64,000 nt of DNA from Bradyrhizobium mercantei (GCF_001982635.1 NZ_MKFI01000001.1:612774-676773); one strand, 5' to 3'. Numbered from the stretch's first letter, positions 9,018 through 17,564 are shown. The notes: a model not told the origin generated them from the sequence alone. Translations and numbers: made by a program.

Positions 9018-9346
9018 ACTCGACGCGGACGAATTTTGCAGCAGAATCAATCGGTTTTCGGGGACATCGAATCAGCCGGGCGATCTGTCGCGCAAACGGC
9101 AGGCCGAATTTTTAGCCACGGCGATGATCTCTTGTGCAGCACAGCATCAGCGGCCGCGATGGCGATCGCGAACCCGCGATCGATGCGCCGGCGCATGCCG
9201 ATGGCGCATCGCACAAGAAAGCATCAGCGTGCGCGTTTGCGCGGCGGCTCTTGCTGCAAGCCACGCCAATTCCGATCACGGAATCCGCTTCGCGATCTCG
9301 CGGCAACGTCTTGCGACTGCAAGGCAAAGCGGCGCGATCGATTCGA

Positions 9347-9362
9347 TGGCACGCAAATTGCT
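9347..9362 (+). promoter_or_regulatory. Sigma-54 promoter of narK
   Basis: TGGCACGCAAATTGCT is an exact match to the RpoN consensus TGGCAC-N5-TTGCW, with GG (9348-9349) and GC (9360-9361) exactly 10 bp apart. Transcription would begin about 12 bp downstream, near 9373, leaving a leader of about 120 nt before the narK ATG at 9494. Nitrogen (NtrC) control is the expected consequence, an inference from family knowledge. Confidence 0.75.
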
Positions 9363-9493
9363 GACCTGACTTCTTGACGGAGTGCGTCTCAACGACGAGC
9401 GCGCTCATACATTCACCCACATTCGATTTATCTGCGCCTGAGGGAGCCGCGCTTGTGCGGCTGTCTCCGCCGCATCAACGCGAGACGCTTGCG

Positions 9494-10753
9494 ATGAAGC
9501 TAGCCGAGTTCAAGAAGGCAGGTCACTGGCCGACACTGCTTGCCGCGTTCCTCTACTTCGACATCAGTTTCATGGCGTGGGTCGCGCTCGGACCGCTGAT
9601 CGTCTACATCGCGCGCGACATGAATCTGGCCGTGAACGAGAAGTTCACCCTGGTCGCCATTCCCGTGCTCGCCGGCGCACTGCTGCGCGTACCGATGGGC
9701 ATTCTCGCCGACATCATCGGCGCCAAGCGCACCGGCATCATCGCCCAGCTCGTCGTGATCGCCGCGACCGCGGCGGTGTGGCAATTCGGACTGACCAGCA
9801 AGCTCGCGATCGAGCTGTTCGGGCTGGCACTCGGCGTCGGCGGTGCCTCGTTTGCCGTTGCCCTGCCCCAGGCGAGCCGCTGGTATCCGCCGCAATATCA
9901 GGGCGTGGTCATGGGCATCGCCGGCGCCGGCAATATGGGCGTCGTGCTCGACACACTTCTTGCCCCGACTATCGCTGAACATTGGGGCTGGCAGGCCGTG
10001 TTCGGATGCCTGCTGATTCCGATGCTGATGGTGCTCGCCTATTATGCGTTCGCAGCCAAGGACGCGCCGGGCGAGCGCAAGCCGATCTCGCTGAAGGCCT
10101 ATGGCGCGCTGCTGAAGGACTCCGACAGCCGCTGGTTCATGTTCTTCTACTTCATCACCTTCGGCGGCTTCGTCGGCCTCGCCAACGCGCTGCCGCTCTA
10201 TTTCACCGTGCAGTATCATGTCTCCGGCGTCGCGGCCGGCATGCTGGTCGCGCTGATCGTCGCGTTCGGCTCGGGATTCCGCCCCGTGGGCGGCATGATC
10301 GCCGACCGTATCGGCGGCATCCGCTCGCTCTCGATCCTGTTCGGCGTCGTCGTCGCCGCCTATGTCGTGATCGCGTTCATGCCCGAAGGCCCGGTGGCGG
10401 CGACGCCGGGCGGCTGGGCGCTGACCGAGCTGCCGCGCATCGCCTGGGTCTCGGTGCTGCTGTTCTCGATCGGCGTGCTGGCGCTCGGCATGGGCAATGG
10501 CGCGGTATTCCAGCTGATCCCGCTGCGCTTCCGTCACGAGATCGGCCTGATGACCGGGCTGGTCGGCTGCGCGGGCGGCGTCGGCGGCTTCTTCCTCGCC
10601 CAGACGCTCGGCTATGCCAAGGGCATGACCGGCGGCTTCGGCGCCGGCTTCCTGTTCTTCGGCGCGCTGGCGTTGCTTGGCTTCATCGGACTTGCCATGG
10701 TCAAGGTCCGCTGGCGCACCACCTGGGGCGCGGTGTCGGGAGCGCGCGTCTGA
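9494..10753 (+). CDS. narK: Nitrate/nitrite transporter, NNP family MFS
   Basis: A 419-residue 12-TM major facilitator of the nitrate/nitrite porter family. Family marks are the substrate arginine in LLRVPMG (Arg65), the nitrate signature AGAGNMG (143-149) in TM5, and the second-half FGSGFRPVGG segment carrying the second arginine. It lies divergently from nirB-nirD-nasA and directly follows a perfect sigma-54 promoter, so it is the import step of nitrate assimilation. The ATG at 9494 gives the normal N-terminus (MKLAEFKKAGHW). Upstream TTG readings add a tail unlike the family. The ribosome site is weak. Confidence 0.9.
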   Translation: MKLAEFKKAGHWPTLLAAFLYFDISFMAWVALGPLIVYIARDMNLAVNEKFTLVAIPVLAGALLRVPMGILADIIGAKRTGIIAQLVVIAATAAVWQFGLTSKLAIELFGLALGVGGASFAVALPQASRWYPPQYQGVVMGIAGAGNMGVVLDTLLAPTIAEHWGWQAVFGCLLIPMLMVLAYYAFAAKDAPGERKPISLKAYGALLKDSDSRWFMFFYFITFGGFVGLANALPLYFTVQYHVSGVAAGMLVALIVAFGSGFRPVGGMIADRIGGIRSLSILFGVVVAAYVVIAFMPEGPVAATPGGWALTELPRIAWVSVLLFSIGVLALGMGNGAVFQLIPLRFRHEIGLMTGLVGCAGGVGGFFLAQTLGYAKGMTGGFGAGFLFFGALALLGFIGLAMVKVRWRTTWGAVSGARV

Positions 10754-10786
10754 TAGCCCGCTCCGCAGGGAGAGGATAGCTCGGAC

Positions 10787-12490
10787 GTGGCGAATGGCGC
10801 GCAACCGGACTTGGGCGTTCGCGTCGGCTTCGCCAGCGAGACCGGCAAGCGCGCCGCCAATGAGGACTATGTCGCGGCCTGCCTGGGCCAGCCGGGCACG
10901 CTTCACCGCGATGTCGTGGCCGCGGTCGCCGACGGCGTCGGCGGCCACAAGGGCGGACGCGAGGCCGCGGAGGTCGCGGTCCGCAGCTTCATCGACGCCT
11001 ATTATTCGCTGCCCGAGACGCTCGGCGTCCGCCGCCGCGCCGCGCGGGCGCTGGAAGCCGCCAACAGCTGGATCTATGGCCAGGGCCGTGTCGATGCCGC
11101 GCGCAGCGGCATGGCCTGCGCGTTCTCCTCCATCATCCTGTCGCGGCGGCAATGCCATGTGATCCATATCGGCGACACCCGCGCCTATCGCCTGAGCGAC
11201 GGACGGCTGGAGCGCCTGACGCAGGATCATATCGCCGGCCGCGGCGACCTCGCCCACATGCTGAGCCGCGCCATCGGTTTCGAGGAATTCGCCCGCTTCG
11301 ACTATACGTCCGTCGGGCTCCGGCAACATGACCGTCTCCTGATCTGCAGCGACGGCGTTCATGGCGCGCTCGCCGATGCCCGGCTTCAGCAATTGCTGGA
11401 CGAACGCACGCCGCCCGACGAATCGGCGCGCAGCATCGTCGATGCCGCGCTCGCGGCCGGCAGCAGCGACAACACGTCAGCGCTGGTGCTCGACGTCGTC
11501 GACCTGCCGCCGGCGGATCGCGACGATCTTACGCATGCGATCGCGACGCTGCCGATCCTCGACCTGCCGCTGAGCGGCGAGGTGATCGACGATTTCGCGC
11601 TCGGCGACGTGCTGTCCGACGGGCGCTACAGCCGCCTGTTCAAGGCTGTCGACAAGCGCGCCGGTCGCGACGTGGTGCTGAAATTTCCGCATCCGCGGGT
11701 CGCGAGCGAAGGCTCCTACCGCCTCGCCTTCGTGCGCGAGGCCTGGGTCGCCGCGCGCGTGCGCAGCCTGTGGATCGGCGAGATCATCGAGGTACCGGCG
11801 GAGCGGCAGACCAGGCTCTATTCGGCGATGCCGCTTTACGAGGGCGAAACGCTGGAGCAGCGGCTCAACCGCGCGCCGCGGCTGTCGCTCACCGAGGGCA
11901 TCGCGATTGCGACCAAGCTGGTGCGCGCGGTCACGGCGCTGCATCGCGCCGGCATCATTCATCGCGACATCAAGCCCGACAACGTGATCCTCTTGAAGGA
12001 CGGCGGGTTGCGGCTCGTCGACCTCGGCGTCGCGCGCGTGCCGCTGCTGGAGGATTTTCCCGCCGAGGACATTCCGGGCACCGCGAGCTACATGGCGCCC
12101 GAGCTGTTCGGCGGCAAGGCCGGCGACGAGGCCTCCGACCTGTTCGCGCTCGGCGTCACCGTCTACCGCATGTTCACCGCGAACTATCCCTTTGGCGAGA
12201 TCGAGCCGTTCTCGCGGCCGCGCTTCGGCAAGCCGGCGCCGCTGTCACGCTACCGGCCGGACCTGCCGGCCTGGCTCGATGCCGTGATCGGCAAGGCGCT
12301 CAGCGTCGAGCCCGCGCAACGCTTCGGCGACGCCATCGAGTTCGCGCATGAACTGGAGAACGGCGCGACCTGGGCCGGCCCGGCCGTCACCACCCGCAAA
12401 TCGCTGCACGACCGCGATCCCGTGACCTTCTGGAAAGTGCTGTGCGCCATTCTCGCTCTGGTCATCGTGGTGCTATTGGCGCGGCGTTAG
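10787..12490 (+). CDS. Bifunctional PP2C phosphatase / Ser-Thr kinase, membrane-anchored
   Basis: A 567-residue fusion. Residues about 10-240 are a PP2C-type phosphatase with metal-binding aspartates in NEDY (Asp27), ADGVGGHKGG (Asp49), SDG (Asp189) and SSDNTSA (Asp228). Residues about 270-520 are a Hanks-type kinase with catalytic Lys299, the loop HRDIKPDN (392-399), a DLG in place of DFG (412-414) and GTASYMAPE (431-439). A single C-terminal TM helix (about 549-565) anchors it, kinase side in the cytosol. GTG start, GGGAGAGG upstream. It is 33 bp after narK; the Pseudomonas aeruginosa nirB-nasA locus carries a similar kinase gene, supporting a role in nitrate assimilation. Confidence 0.92.
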   Translation: MANGAQPDLGVRVGFASETGKRAANEDYVAACLGQPGTLHRDVVAAVADGVGGHKGGREAAEVAVRSFIDAYYSLPETLGVRRRAARALEAANSWIYGQGRVDAARSGMACAFSSIILSRRQCHVIHIGDTRAYRLSDGRLERLTQDHIAGRGDLAHMLSRAIGFEEFARFDYTSVGLRQHDRLLICSDGVHGALADARLQQLLDERTPPDESARSIVDAALAAGSSDNTSALVLDVVDLPPADRDDLTHAIATLPILDLPLSGEVIDDFALGDVLSDGRYSRLFKAVDKRAGRDVVLKFPHPRVASEGSYRLAFVREAWVAARVRSLWIGEIIEVPAERQTRLYSAMPLYEGETLEQRLNRAPRLSLTEGIAIATKLVRAVTALHRAGIIHRDIKPDNVILLKDGGLRLVDLGVARVPLLEDFPAEDIPGTASYMAPELFGGKAGDEASDLFALGVTVYRMFTANYPFGEIEPFSRPRFGKPAPLSRYRPDLPAWLDAVIGKALSVEPAQRFGDAIEFAHELENGATWAGPAVTTRKSLHDRDPVTFWKVLCAILALVIVVLLARR

Positions 12491-12511
12491 CACAGCAAGA
12501 CCACCTAGCTC

Positions 12512-12542
12512 CGTCATGCCCGGCCTTGTGCCGGCCATGACG
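12512..12542. terminator. Inverted repeat after the kinase gene, likely bidirectional terminator
   Basis: CGTCATGCCCGGC and GCCGGCCATGACG are inverse with one mismatch around a short CTTGT-type loop. The stem lies between the convergent kinase gene and the exported protein gene at 12602. Its CGTCATGC...GCATGACG-like ends recall dispersed Bradyrhizobium intergenic palindromes. It could be a mobile palindrome doubling as a terminator. Confidence 0.55.
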
Positions 12543-12601
12543 AAAGAGATTCGTTCGCAGTCGGTTAGAAGGCTACTGAAATCGCCATTCCGGTCAGGCG
12601 C

Positions 12602-13231
12602 TCAAGACCCGGCGCGGCGGATCGTGATCCGGGTCTCGTCGGTCATGTCCTTGAGCTCCTTGCTCGGCTCGCGATAGAGATGCCGCTCGATCACGACCGT
12701 CCGGCCGTCCGTGGTCTTGCTGCACGTCTCGTCGACGAACACGCCGCCGACCTCCTGCTTGCCGCCGCTTGGCTTCGCCTCCGAGCAGGTCCAGCCGTCC
12801 TCGCCATAGCGCGACTTCGCCTGCAGGCCGAGCAGGAACGCCTTCTTGCGCAGATAGAGCCGCGCCTTGGGGTCGGTCTCGATCGTCAGCGCCGCGATCT
12901 TGGCGTCCTTGTCGATCATCACGGTCAGGATCGCCGGATGGCCGCCCACCATGGTGCCTTCTCGCGCGGTCTCGCGGTCATACTCGAACCTGATGCCGCG
13001 CAGCTGGTCCGGCCCTTCCGGGCAGTTCGGCCACTGCGCCCATTCCGCCAATCTGTGGGTGGTCTTCTCTCCGGCGCAGGTCAGGTTGATGTATCCCGCG
13101 TCGGGAACTTTGCTGATCTCCATTCCGACATTGATGTCGCGCAGGTCCCCCGCGGTTGCCATCGCCGGCACCGCGGCCGTGACTGAGGCGGCGAAGACGA
13201 ACCCGCGGATTGCCGATCTGTGCTTGCTCAT
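12602..13231 (-). CDS. Exported protein of unknown function, last gene of the PQQ operon
   Basis: A 209-residue protein with a signal peptide (about residues 1-28, ending MATAGD). The mature part holds three or four cysteines likely to pair in the periplasm, and a central beta-rich region (HPAILTVMIDKDAKIAALTIETD). I do not recognise the family. Its ATG overlaps the stop of the cytochrome c gene (13228-13231, ATGA), so it is translationally coupled to it and may help assemble or dock the alcohol dehydrogenase-cytochrome pair. Its function is otherwise open. Confidence 0.75.
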   Translation of the reverse strand: MSKHRSAIRGFVFAASVTAAVPAMATAGDLRDINVGMEISKVPDAGYINLTCAGEKTTHRLAEWAQWPNCPEGPDQLRGIRFEYDRETAREGTMVGGHPAILTVMIDKDAKIAALTIETDPKARLYLRKKAFLLGLQAKSRYGEDGWTCSEAKPSGGKQEVGGVFVDETCSKTTDGRTVVIERHLYREPSKELKDMTDETRITIRRAGS

Positions 13232-13770
13232 GGCTTTGCCTTCTCGCTTGGGTCGGACGGCGCGGCGGCATGGCCGGCCTCCTTGTAGATGTTGCAGACG
13301 CGCGAGCCATCGCCGAAGAAGGCGATGCATTCGTCATAGCTCGGCTCGCCCTTGCCCTTGACATGGGCGAGCACGTAATCGGCGACGGCCTCGATCTCGT
13401 TCGGCCGCAGGAACACATTGGCCTCGGGCGGCATGCGGTCGGCGACATCCTGCCGGTTCATCTCGTAGCATTTCGTGGTGTCATAGGAGCCGCGCACGAA
13501 GAACGGCATGCCGGTGCCCGGCCGTCCGCACGTCACGGTCTCGATGATCTGCTCGCGCGTCAGCTCCGTCTTGCGCAGCGACAGGGCGTCGCCGCCATAG
13601 CCGCCGCCGCCATTGCCATGCCATTTGTGGCAACCGATGCAATTGCCGCGCTTGAACACCGCCTTGCCTGCATCGGTCGGATCACCAGCCGACTGCGCCT
13701 GCGCCGTACCCGTCAATCCCATCACGAGCGCGCAGCCGAGCCACGCGCCAACCAGCCAGTTGTGCTTCAT
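13228..13770 (-). CDS. Periplasmic c-type cytochrome partner of the PQQ dehydrogenase
   Basis: A 180-residue protein with a signal peptide (1-25, ending TAQAQ). It has one haem-binding CIGCH motif (Cys44, Cys47, His48) and a likely methionine ligand in the DRMPPEAN segment. Two further cysteines near TVTCGRPG and TTKCYEM, and another pair near the C-terminus, suggest disulfides. Located 69 bp after the PQQ dehydrogenase gene, it is the probable electron acceptor that passes electrons to the respiratory chain, comparable in role to XoxG/cytochrome cL. Sequence similarity to a specific XoxG type was not tested. Confidence 0.85.
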   Translation of the reverse strand: MKHNWLVGAWLGCALVMGLTGTAQAQSAGDPTDAGKAVFKRGNCIGCHKWHGNGGGGYGGDALSLRKTELTREQIIETVTCGRPGTGMPFFVRGSYDTTKCYEMNRQDVADRMPPEANVFLRPNEIEAVADYVLAHVKGKGEPSYDECIAFFGDGSRVCNIYKEAGHAAAPSDPSEKAKP

Positions 13771-13799
13771 TTGCTTTTGTTTCTCTGAACCAAGGTCAA

Positions 13800-13830
13800 C
13801 GCGGGAGGCCTCTTACCGAAGCCTCCCGCG
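13800..13830. promoter_or_regulatory. Strong hairpin between the dehydrogenase and cytochrome genes
   Basis: CGCGGGAGGC (13800-13809) and GCCTCCCGCG (13821-13830) form a perfect 10-bp GC-rich stem with an 11-nt loop in the 69-bp gap after the PQQ dehydrogenase stop. No T-run follows on the minus strand. An mRNA-stabilising or partially terminating stem would set dehydrogenase above cytochrome levels. This role is an inference. Confidence 0.6.
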
Positions 13831-13839
13831 CCTGCGACG

Positions 13840-15612
13840 TCAAAGGGCGAACACGTAGAGCATCGAGCCCGGCTGCATCCGCTTCAGCTCGGGCGTGGCA
13901 TCGATGAACCACTTGTCCCAGGCACCGCCGAGGCCGACCAGGATCGCGACATACTGCTTGCCGTCCACCGAGAACGTCATCGGGGGCGCGTTGACGCCAC
14001 CGCCGGTGTTGAACTGCCAGAGCTGCTGCAGCGACTTCGCGTCATAGGCGATCACCTCGCCGGATGGCTGCCCGGAGAACACGAGGTCGGGCGTCGCCAG
14101 GATGCCGCCGAGGTTCGGGAACTGGGTCTCCGCCTTCCCCGCCACCTTGCCGGTGGTGACGTCGATCGCGGTCACGCTACCCGTGATCTTGACGTTCTGG
14201 CTCGGTCCGCCGCCCGTCCAGAACTCACGTGCTTTCAGCTTGTCCTTCTGCGACTCCTCGACCTTGATATGGTTGCAGCTCTCGATCACCGGAATGTACC
14301 AGAGCTTCAGGTTCGGATTGTACGCAGTCGGCGGCCAGTTCTTGCCGCCCATGTTGCCGGGGCAGATGTCCGTTTCCTTGTTGGTGCGGCTCGGCGTCAC
14401 CGAGGCGTTGTACTTCTGCACGCCCTGCTTCGGATCATACTCCACCGGCTTGCCGGACTCGGGATCGAGACCCTTGGTCCAGGTCACCTTCTTGACGAAG
14501 GGCAGACCCCAGACGAACTTGCCGGTGTTGCGATCGACCGCATAGGCAAAGCCGTTGCGGTCGGCCTCGAGCGCGAGCTTCAGCGTCGTGTTGTTCGGAC
14601 CGGGGACGTCGATCAGCACGTTCTCCGCCACGCTGTCGTAGTCGTAGGGATCGTTCGGCGTGTGCTGGTAGTGCCACTTGATCTTGCCGGTGTCGGCATC
14701 GAGACCAAGCGAACTATCGGTGTAGAGGTTGTCGCCGGGACGATACTCATTGTCCCAGTCCGGACCTGGGTTGCCGACGCCCCAGACGATGGTGTTGGTC
14801 GAGGGGTCGAAGCTGCCGGTGACCCAGGTCGATCCGCCGCCGCTTGCCTTGGCGTCCTTGTCGTCCTTCCAGGTCTCATGACCCGGCTCATCCTTGCCCG
14901 GGATGGTGTGGGTGCGCCACACTTCCTTCTGGCTCTTCAGGTCGGTCGCAGCGATCCAGCCGCGAATGCCGTATTCGGCGCCCGCCACGCCTGAGATCGC
15001 CATGTCCTTCACGATCAACGGTGCGCCGGTGATCACCTCACCCTTGTCGGGATCGGCGACCTGACGCTGCCAGGCGACCTGCCCGGTCTCCTTGTTGGTC
15101 GCGATCAGGCGGCCGTCGAGCGTGTGCGAGACGACGAGGTTGCCCCACAACGCGACGCCGCGATTGTCGACACCGCAGCAGGCCACCGCGCCGGCCCAGT
15201 CGTGGTCGGTCTTGGGATCCATCTTCCAGACCAGCACGCCTTTGCCGCCATGCGCATCGATCTTGTAGACCGAGCCCCAGCCGTCGGTGACGTACATGAA
15301 TCCGTTCTCGACGATCGGAGTTCCCTCCAGGCCGCCATGCGCCCAGATTCCGCCGCCCTCGACGCCGCCGAGATGCATGGTCCAGGCGACCTTCAGATTC
15401 TTGACGTTGTCCTTGTTGATGTCGGTCAGCGACGAGAAGCGGGTCGCGGAATAGTTCTTGTGATGGTGCAACCAGTTGCCTGCTTCCTTGTCAGCATTGA
15501 GCAGACGGTCCTGGTTGACATCGTCCGCAAGCGCGAACGAGCCTGCGAAGGTCGCAGCGGATGCTACTGCCGCCGCGAGCATGTGAGACTTAACCCAATT
15601 CAACCTTGTCAT
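13840..15612 (-). CDS. PQQ-dependent alcohol dehydrogenase, lanthanide-type signature
   Basis: A 590-residue periplasmic eight-bladed propeller enzyme with a signal peptide (about 1-29, ending FALA). Diagnostic features are the vicinal cysteines Cys145-Cys146 (ACCGVDNRG) that contact PQQ, the metal-ligand region AGAEYG (Glu213) and GNPGPDWDNE (Asn281), and catalytic Asp324 followed two residues later by Asp326 (DYDYD). That second aspartate is the known marker of lanthanide-dependent enzymes. No haem domain is fused. The ATG at 15612 has GGAGGA 9 nt upstream; an ATG 11 codons earlier lacks one. The alcohol substrate is not predictable. Confidence 0.9.
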   Translation of the reverse strand: MTRLNWVKSHMLAAAVASAATFAGSFALADDVNQDRLLNADKEAGNWLHHHKNYSATRFSSLTDINKDNVKNLKVAWTMHLGGVEGGGIWAHGGLEGTPIVENGFMYVTDGWGSVYKIDAHGGKGVLVWKMDPKTDHDWAGAVACCGVDNRGVALWGNLVVSHTLDGRLIATNKETGQVAWQRQVADPDKGEVITGAPLIVKDMAISGVAGAEYGIRGWIAATDLKSQKEVWRTHTIPGKDEPGHETWKDDKDAKASGGGSTWVTGSFDPSTNTIVWGVGNPGPDWDNEYRPGDNLYTDSSLGLDADTGKIKWHYQHTPNDPYDYDSVAENVLIDVPGPNNTTLKLALEADRNGFAYAVDRNTGKFVWGLPFVKKVTWTKGLDPESGKPVEYDPKQGVQKYNASVTPSRTNKETDICPGNMGGKNWPPTAYNPNLKLWYIPVIESCNHIKVEESQKDKLKAREFWTGGGPSQNVKITGSVTAIDVTTGKVAGKAETQFPNLGGILATPDLVFSGQPSGEVIAYDAKSLQQLWQFNTGGGVNAPPMTFSVDGKQYVAILVGLGGAWDKWFIDATPELKRMQPGSMLYVFAL

Positions 15613-15744
15613 AGATGCATTTCCTCCGGATCTAGCATTCTTCATTGATCGAACCGCCCGTCACATACGGACAGTCTCGCGAGAAGCCTTGAGTCCCGGC
15701 GCATGGCTGTGCCATTCGCCGCATTCCTGGTCACTAAACTTGGG

Positions 15745-16245
15745 TCACTTCTGGACCTGTACCTCCGTCTCGATGGTGCCTGCTTTCTGAAAAACGACCG
15801 CGCATTTGAAGGTCTCGCCGGGCGCGAGTGCCTGACGCAACTGCAGCAGCATGACGTGATAGCCGTCGCGCTTGAGCTCGAGCGATGTCTTGGCCGGGAC
15901 TGGTATATTGGATATCGAGCGCATCGCGGGCGCGCCTTCACCGCGATCGACGATATGACGCTCGGAAAAATTGGCGACCGGGCAGCGGACACGGAGCAGC
16001 GCGTCGGCGCTGTCGGCCTCGTTCTTGATCGTCATCGTCAAGGGAAGGTCCCCGCCCGCTTTGTCGACCGCCGGTACGCGCGCATCCACAATCTGCAGGG
16101 ATTCGTTCGCGACGGCGTTATGCATTACTCCGAACGCGCTGATCAGGCAGAATAATGGCAACGCGATCCAAGACCTATACTTGACGGAGTTGCACTTGAG
16201 GTTTCTGCACGCAACGGCGCAATGCAACTCCCGCTCGAACGGCAT
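15745..16245 (-). CDS. PCuAC-type periplasmic copper chaperone
   Basis: A 166-residue protein of the PCu(A)C family (DUF461), which delivers Cu(I) to periplasmic targets such as cytochrome oxidase. The metal ligands are visible in the family spacing: His97, Met108 (APAMRSI), His130 and Met132 (GYHVMLL). A hydrophobic leader spans about 26-47 behind an unusually long basic N-region. The ATG at 16245 is chosen for its GGGAG at 9 nt; the one six codons earlier lacks a site. It precedes the PQQ dehydrogenase by 132 bp on the same strand. A copper chaperone next to a lanthanide-type enzyme is noteworthy. Confidence 0.85.
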   Translation of the reverse strand: MPFERELHCAVACRNLKCNSVKYRSWIALPLFCLISAFGVMHNAVANESLQIVDARVPAVDKAGGDLPLTMTIKNEADSADALLRVRCPVANFSERHIVDRGEGAPAMRSISNIPVPAKTSLELKRDGYHVMLLQLRQALAPGETFKCAVVFQKAGTIETEVQVQK

Positions 16246-16746
16246 CAAGTTTTCTCCCGACATGATTTTTGCAGCATTGTTTCACGCTTCATCGTGGGCT
16301 GCCAGCAATACATCGAGAACGCTGCTTCAATGCAATTTTCGGCACGCATGGCGGCCATGCTGCCTTCTTGTGCATGCGTGCTCTCGATAACGAGCGCCGC
16401 TAGAGCGCGACGCAACACATGCCGCACTGCATCAGGTGATCGGCACCGCAGCGGCCGACGCCATCACATCGTCTCGGATGGCGCAACGTCGGGACAATTG
16501 TTCCCGATCGATGCACGCGGCGAGAATTATTATCTCCTCCGAATCGACGGCGCGCCGGTCCCGCTGCGCAATCCGTATCAATATGTTTCGCTCAGGATTG
16601 CCCTGGAGAGCCGGCATCGCGCCGCGCCTCCATTATGCGAACGAGACGTTGCGCATCGCCGTGGTGGTTTTGTGCCGCGACGGCCGTTCCCTGCCTTGTT
16701 CCTTCCTGGCGTCGCAACGCCCGGCTTCGATCTCTCGGTCTGACGT
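16246..16746. other. Intergenic region with a 15-bp palindrome
   Basis: About 500 bp in which both strands carry open frames but none with family features or a ribosome site. It contains the exact palindrome GCATGGC-G-GCCATGC (16346-16360), about 100 bp upstream of the copper chaperone start. This could be an operator for the periplasmic oxidation operon. Nothing else was seen. Confidence 0.4.
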
Positions 16747-17454
16747 TCAGCCCGGTGGATTGAACGTCCGCGCGAAGAACACCGGCGCCTTGGCCCTCTT
16801 CAACCGGTACAGCTGCGCCGGCCGGTTCGGCCCCTTGCGCATCCTGGCGACCGGCTCGATCAGGTCGGCGGCGAGCATGCGGGTGCGGAAGGCGCTCTTC
16901 TCCAGCGCACGATCGAGCACGATCTCGTAAGTGCGCTGCAATTCCGGCAGCGTGAATTCCGGCGGCATCAGGTAGGCGGGCAGCGAGGTGTACTCGACCT
17001 TGCTGCGCAAACGCTGCACGGCTGCGTGCAGGATCTCGGCGTGATCGAAGGCAAGCTTCGGCCTCACCTTCTCGCCCTCCACCGCGAACCATTGCGCATC
17101 CGCGGCCAGCGCGCCGCCGGCGGCGTGCTCCGGCAGCAATGCGAAATAGGCGTGCGTCGCAGACCAGCCACGCGGATCCCGCGTGGCACTGCCCCAGCTG
17201 CCGAGCTGCTCAAGATACGGACTGACCACGCCGGTCTTGTCCTTCAGCTTGCGCGCCGCGCAGGCTTCGAGGTCGCGGTCGCCGGCGATGTCGACGAAGC
17301 CGCCCGGCAGCGCCCAAGATCCTGGAAACGGCTCGCCTTCCGCCCTTGGCCGTTGAACCAGCAGGACCTGGAGCGCGTCTGACCGAATAGCGAAAATGAC
17401 GACGTCGACCGTCGTCAGCGGCCGCGGAAAGTCGAGTTCCGGCTTCTCGGGCAT
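16747..17454 (-). CDS. NrtR-like Nudix-domain transcriptional regulator
   Basis: A 235-residue protein with an N-terminal Nudix fold (about 15-150) and a C-terminal winged-helix-like region (about 155-230), the architecture of NrtR, which senses NAD metabolites and represses NAD-related genes. The Nudix box begins GGFVDIAGDRD but its catalytic part reads ARKLKDKTG instead of REL-x-EE-x-G, so hydrolysis is unlikely and a sensor role is favoured. It diverges from an SPFH/NAD-kinase-like pair, with operator-like repeats in the gap. The ATG at 17454 has a GAAGGAG upstream. Regulation of the pair is inferred. Confidence 0.85.
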   Translation of the reverse strand: MPEKPELDFPRPLTTVDVVIFAIRSDALQVLLVQRPRAEGEPFPGSWALPGGFVDIAGDRDLEACAARKLKDKTGVVSPYLEQLGSWGSATRDPRGWSATHAYFALLPEHAAGGALAADAQWFAVEGEKVRPKLAFDHAEILHAAVQRLRSKVEYTSLPAYLMPPEFTLPELQRTYEIVLDRALEKSAFRTRMLAADLIEPVARMRKGPNRPAQLYRLKRAKAPVFFARTFNPPG

Positions 17455-17564
17455 GCTCTTCCCCACTCCTTCGAGGTTCTGGTCATGACGCGTCGTCTTC
17501 ACGCGAACCGGCGTCCAGTTCGCTCGAAACCGCTTCGCTGGCGTGAACCTTTTCGCGTCCCGGC

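Larger units (their letters stand above)
8858..9493. other. Divergent nirB-narK control region
   Basis: 636 bp with no convincing gene. It holds the two sigma-54-type promoters listed separately and, between them, the exact 14-bp palindrome ATGCGCCGGCGCAT (9183-9196), repeated in part just downstream (GGCGCATC, 9203-9210). CTTGTGC (9131-9137) is the inverse of GCACAAG (9211-9217), bracketing the palindrome. This is where an NtrC-type enhancer site would be expected for both promoters. I could not match a canonical NtrC site with confidence. Confidence 0.55.

Noticed and set aside
9500..11392. 630-codon minus-strand frame antisense to narK and the kinase gene
   Set aside because: Spans two unrelated genes and is low-complexity Asp/Glu/Arg/Ala; a shadow frame.
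16222..16743. 173-codon plus-strand frame in the chaperone-Nudix gap
   Set aside because: No family features, no ribosome site, poor codon balance; overlaps the start of the copper chaperone gene.
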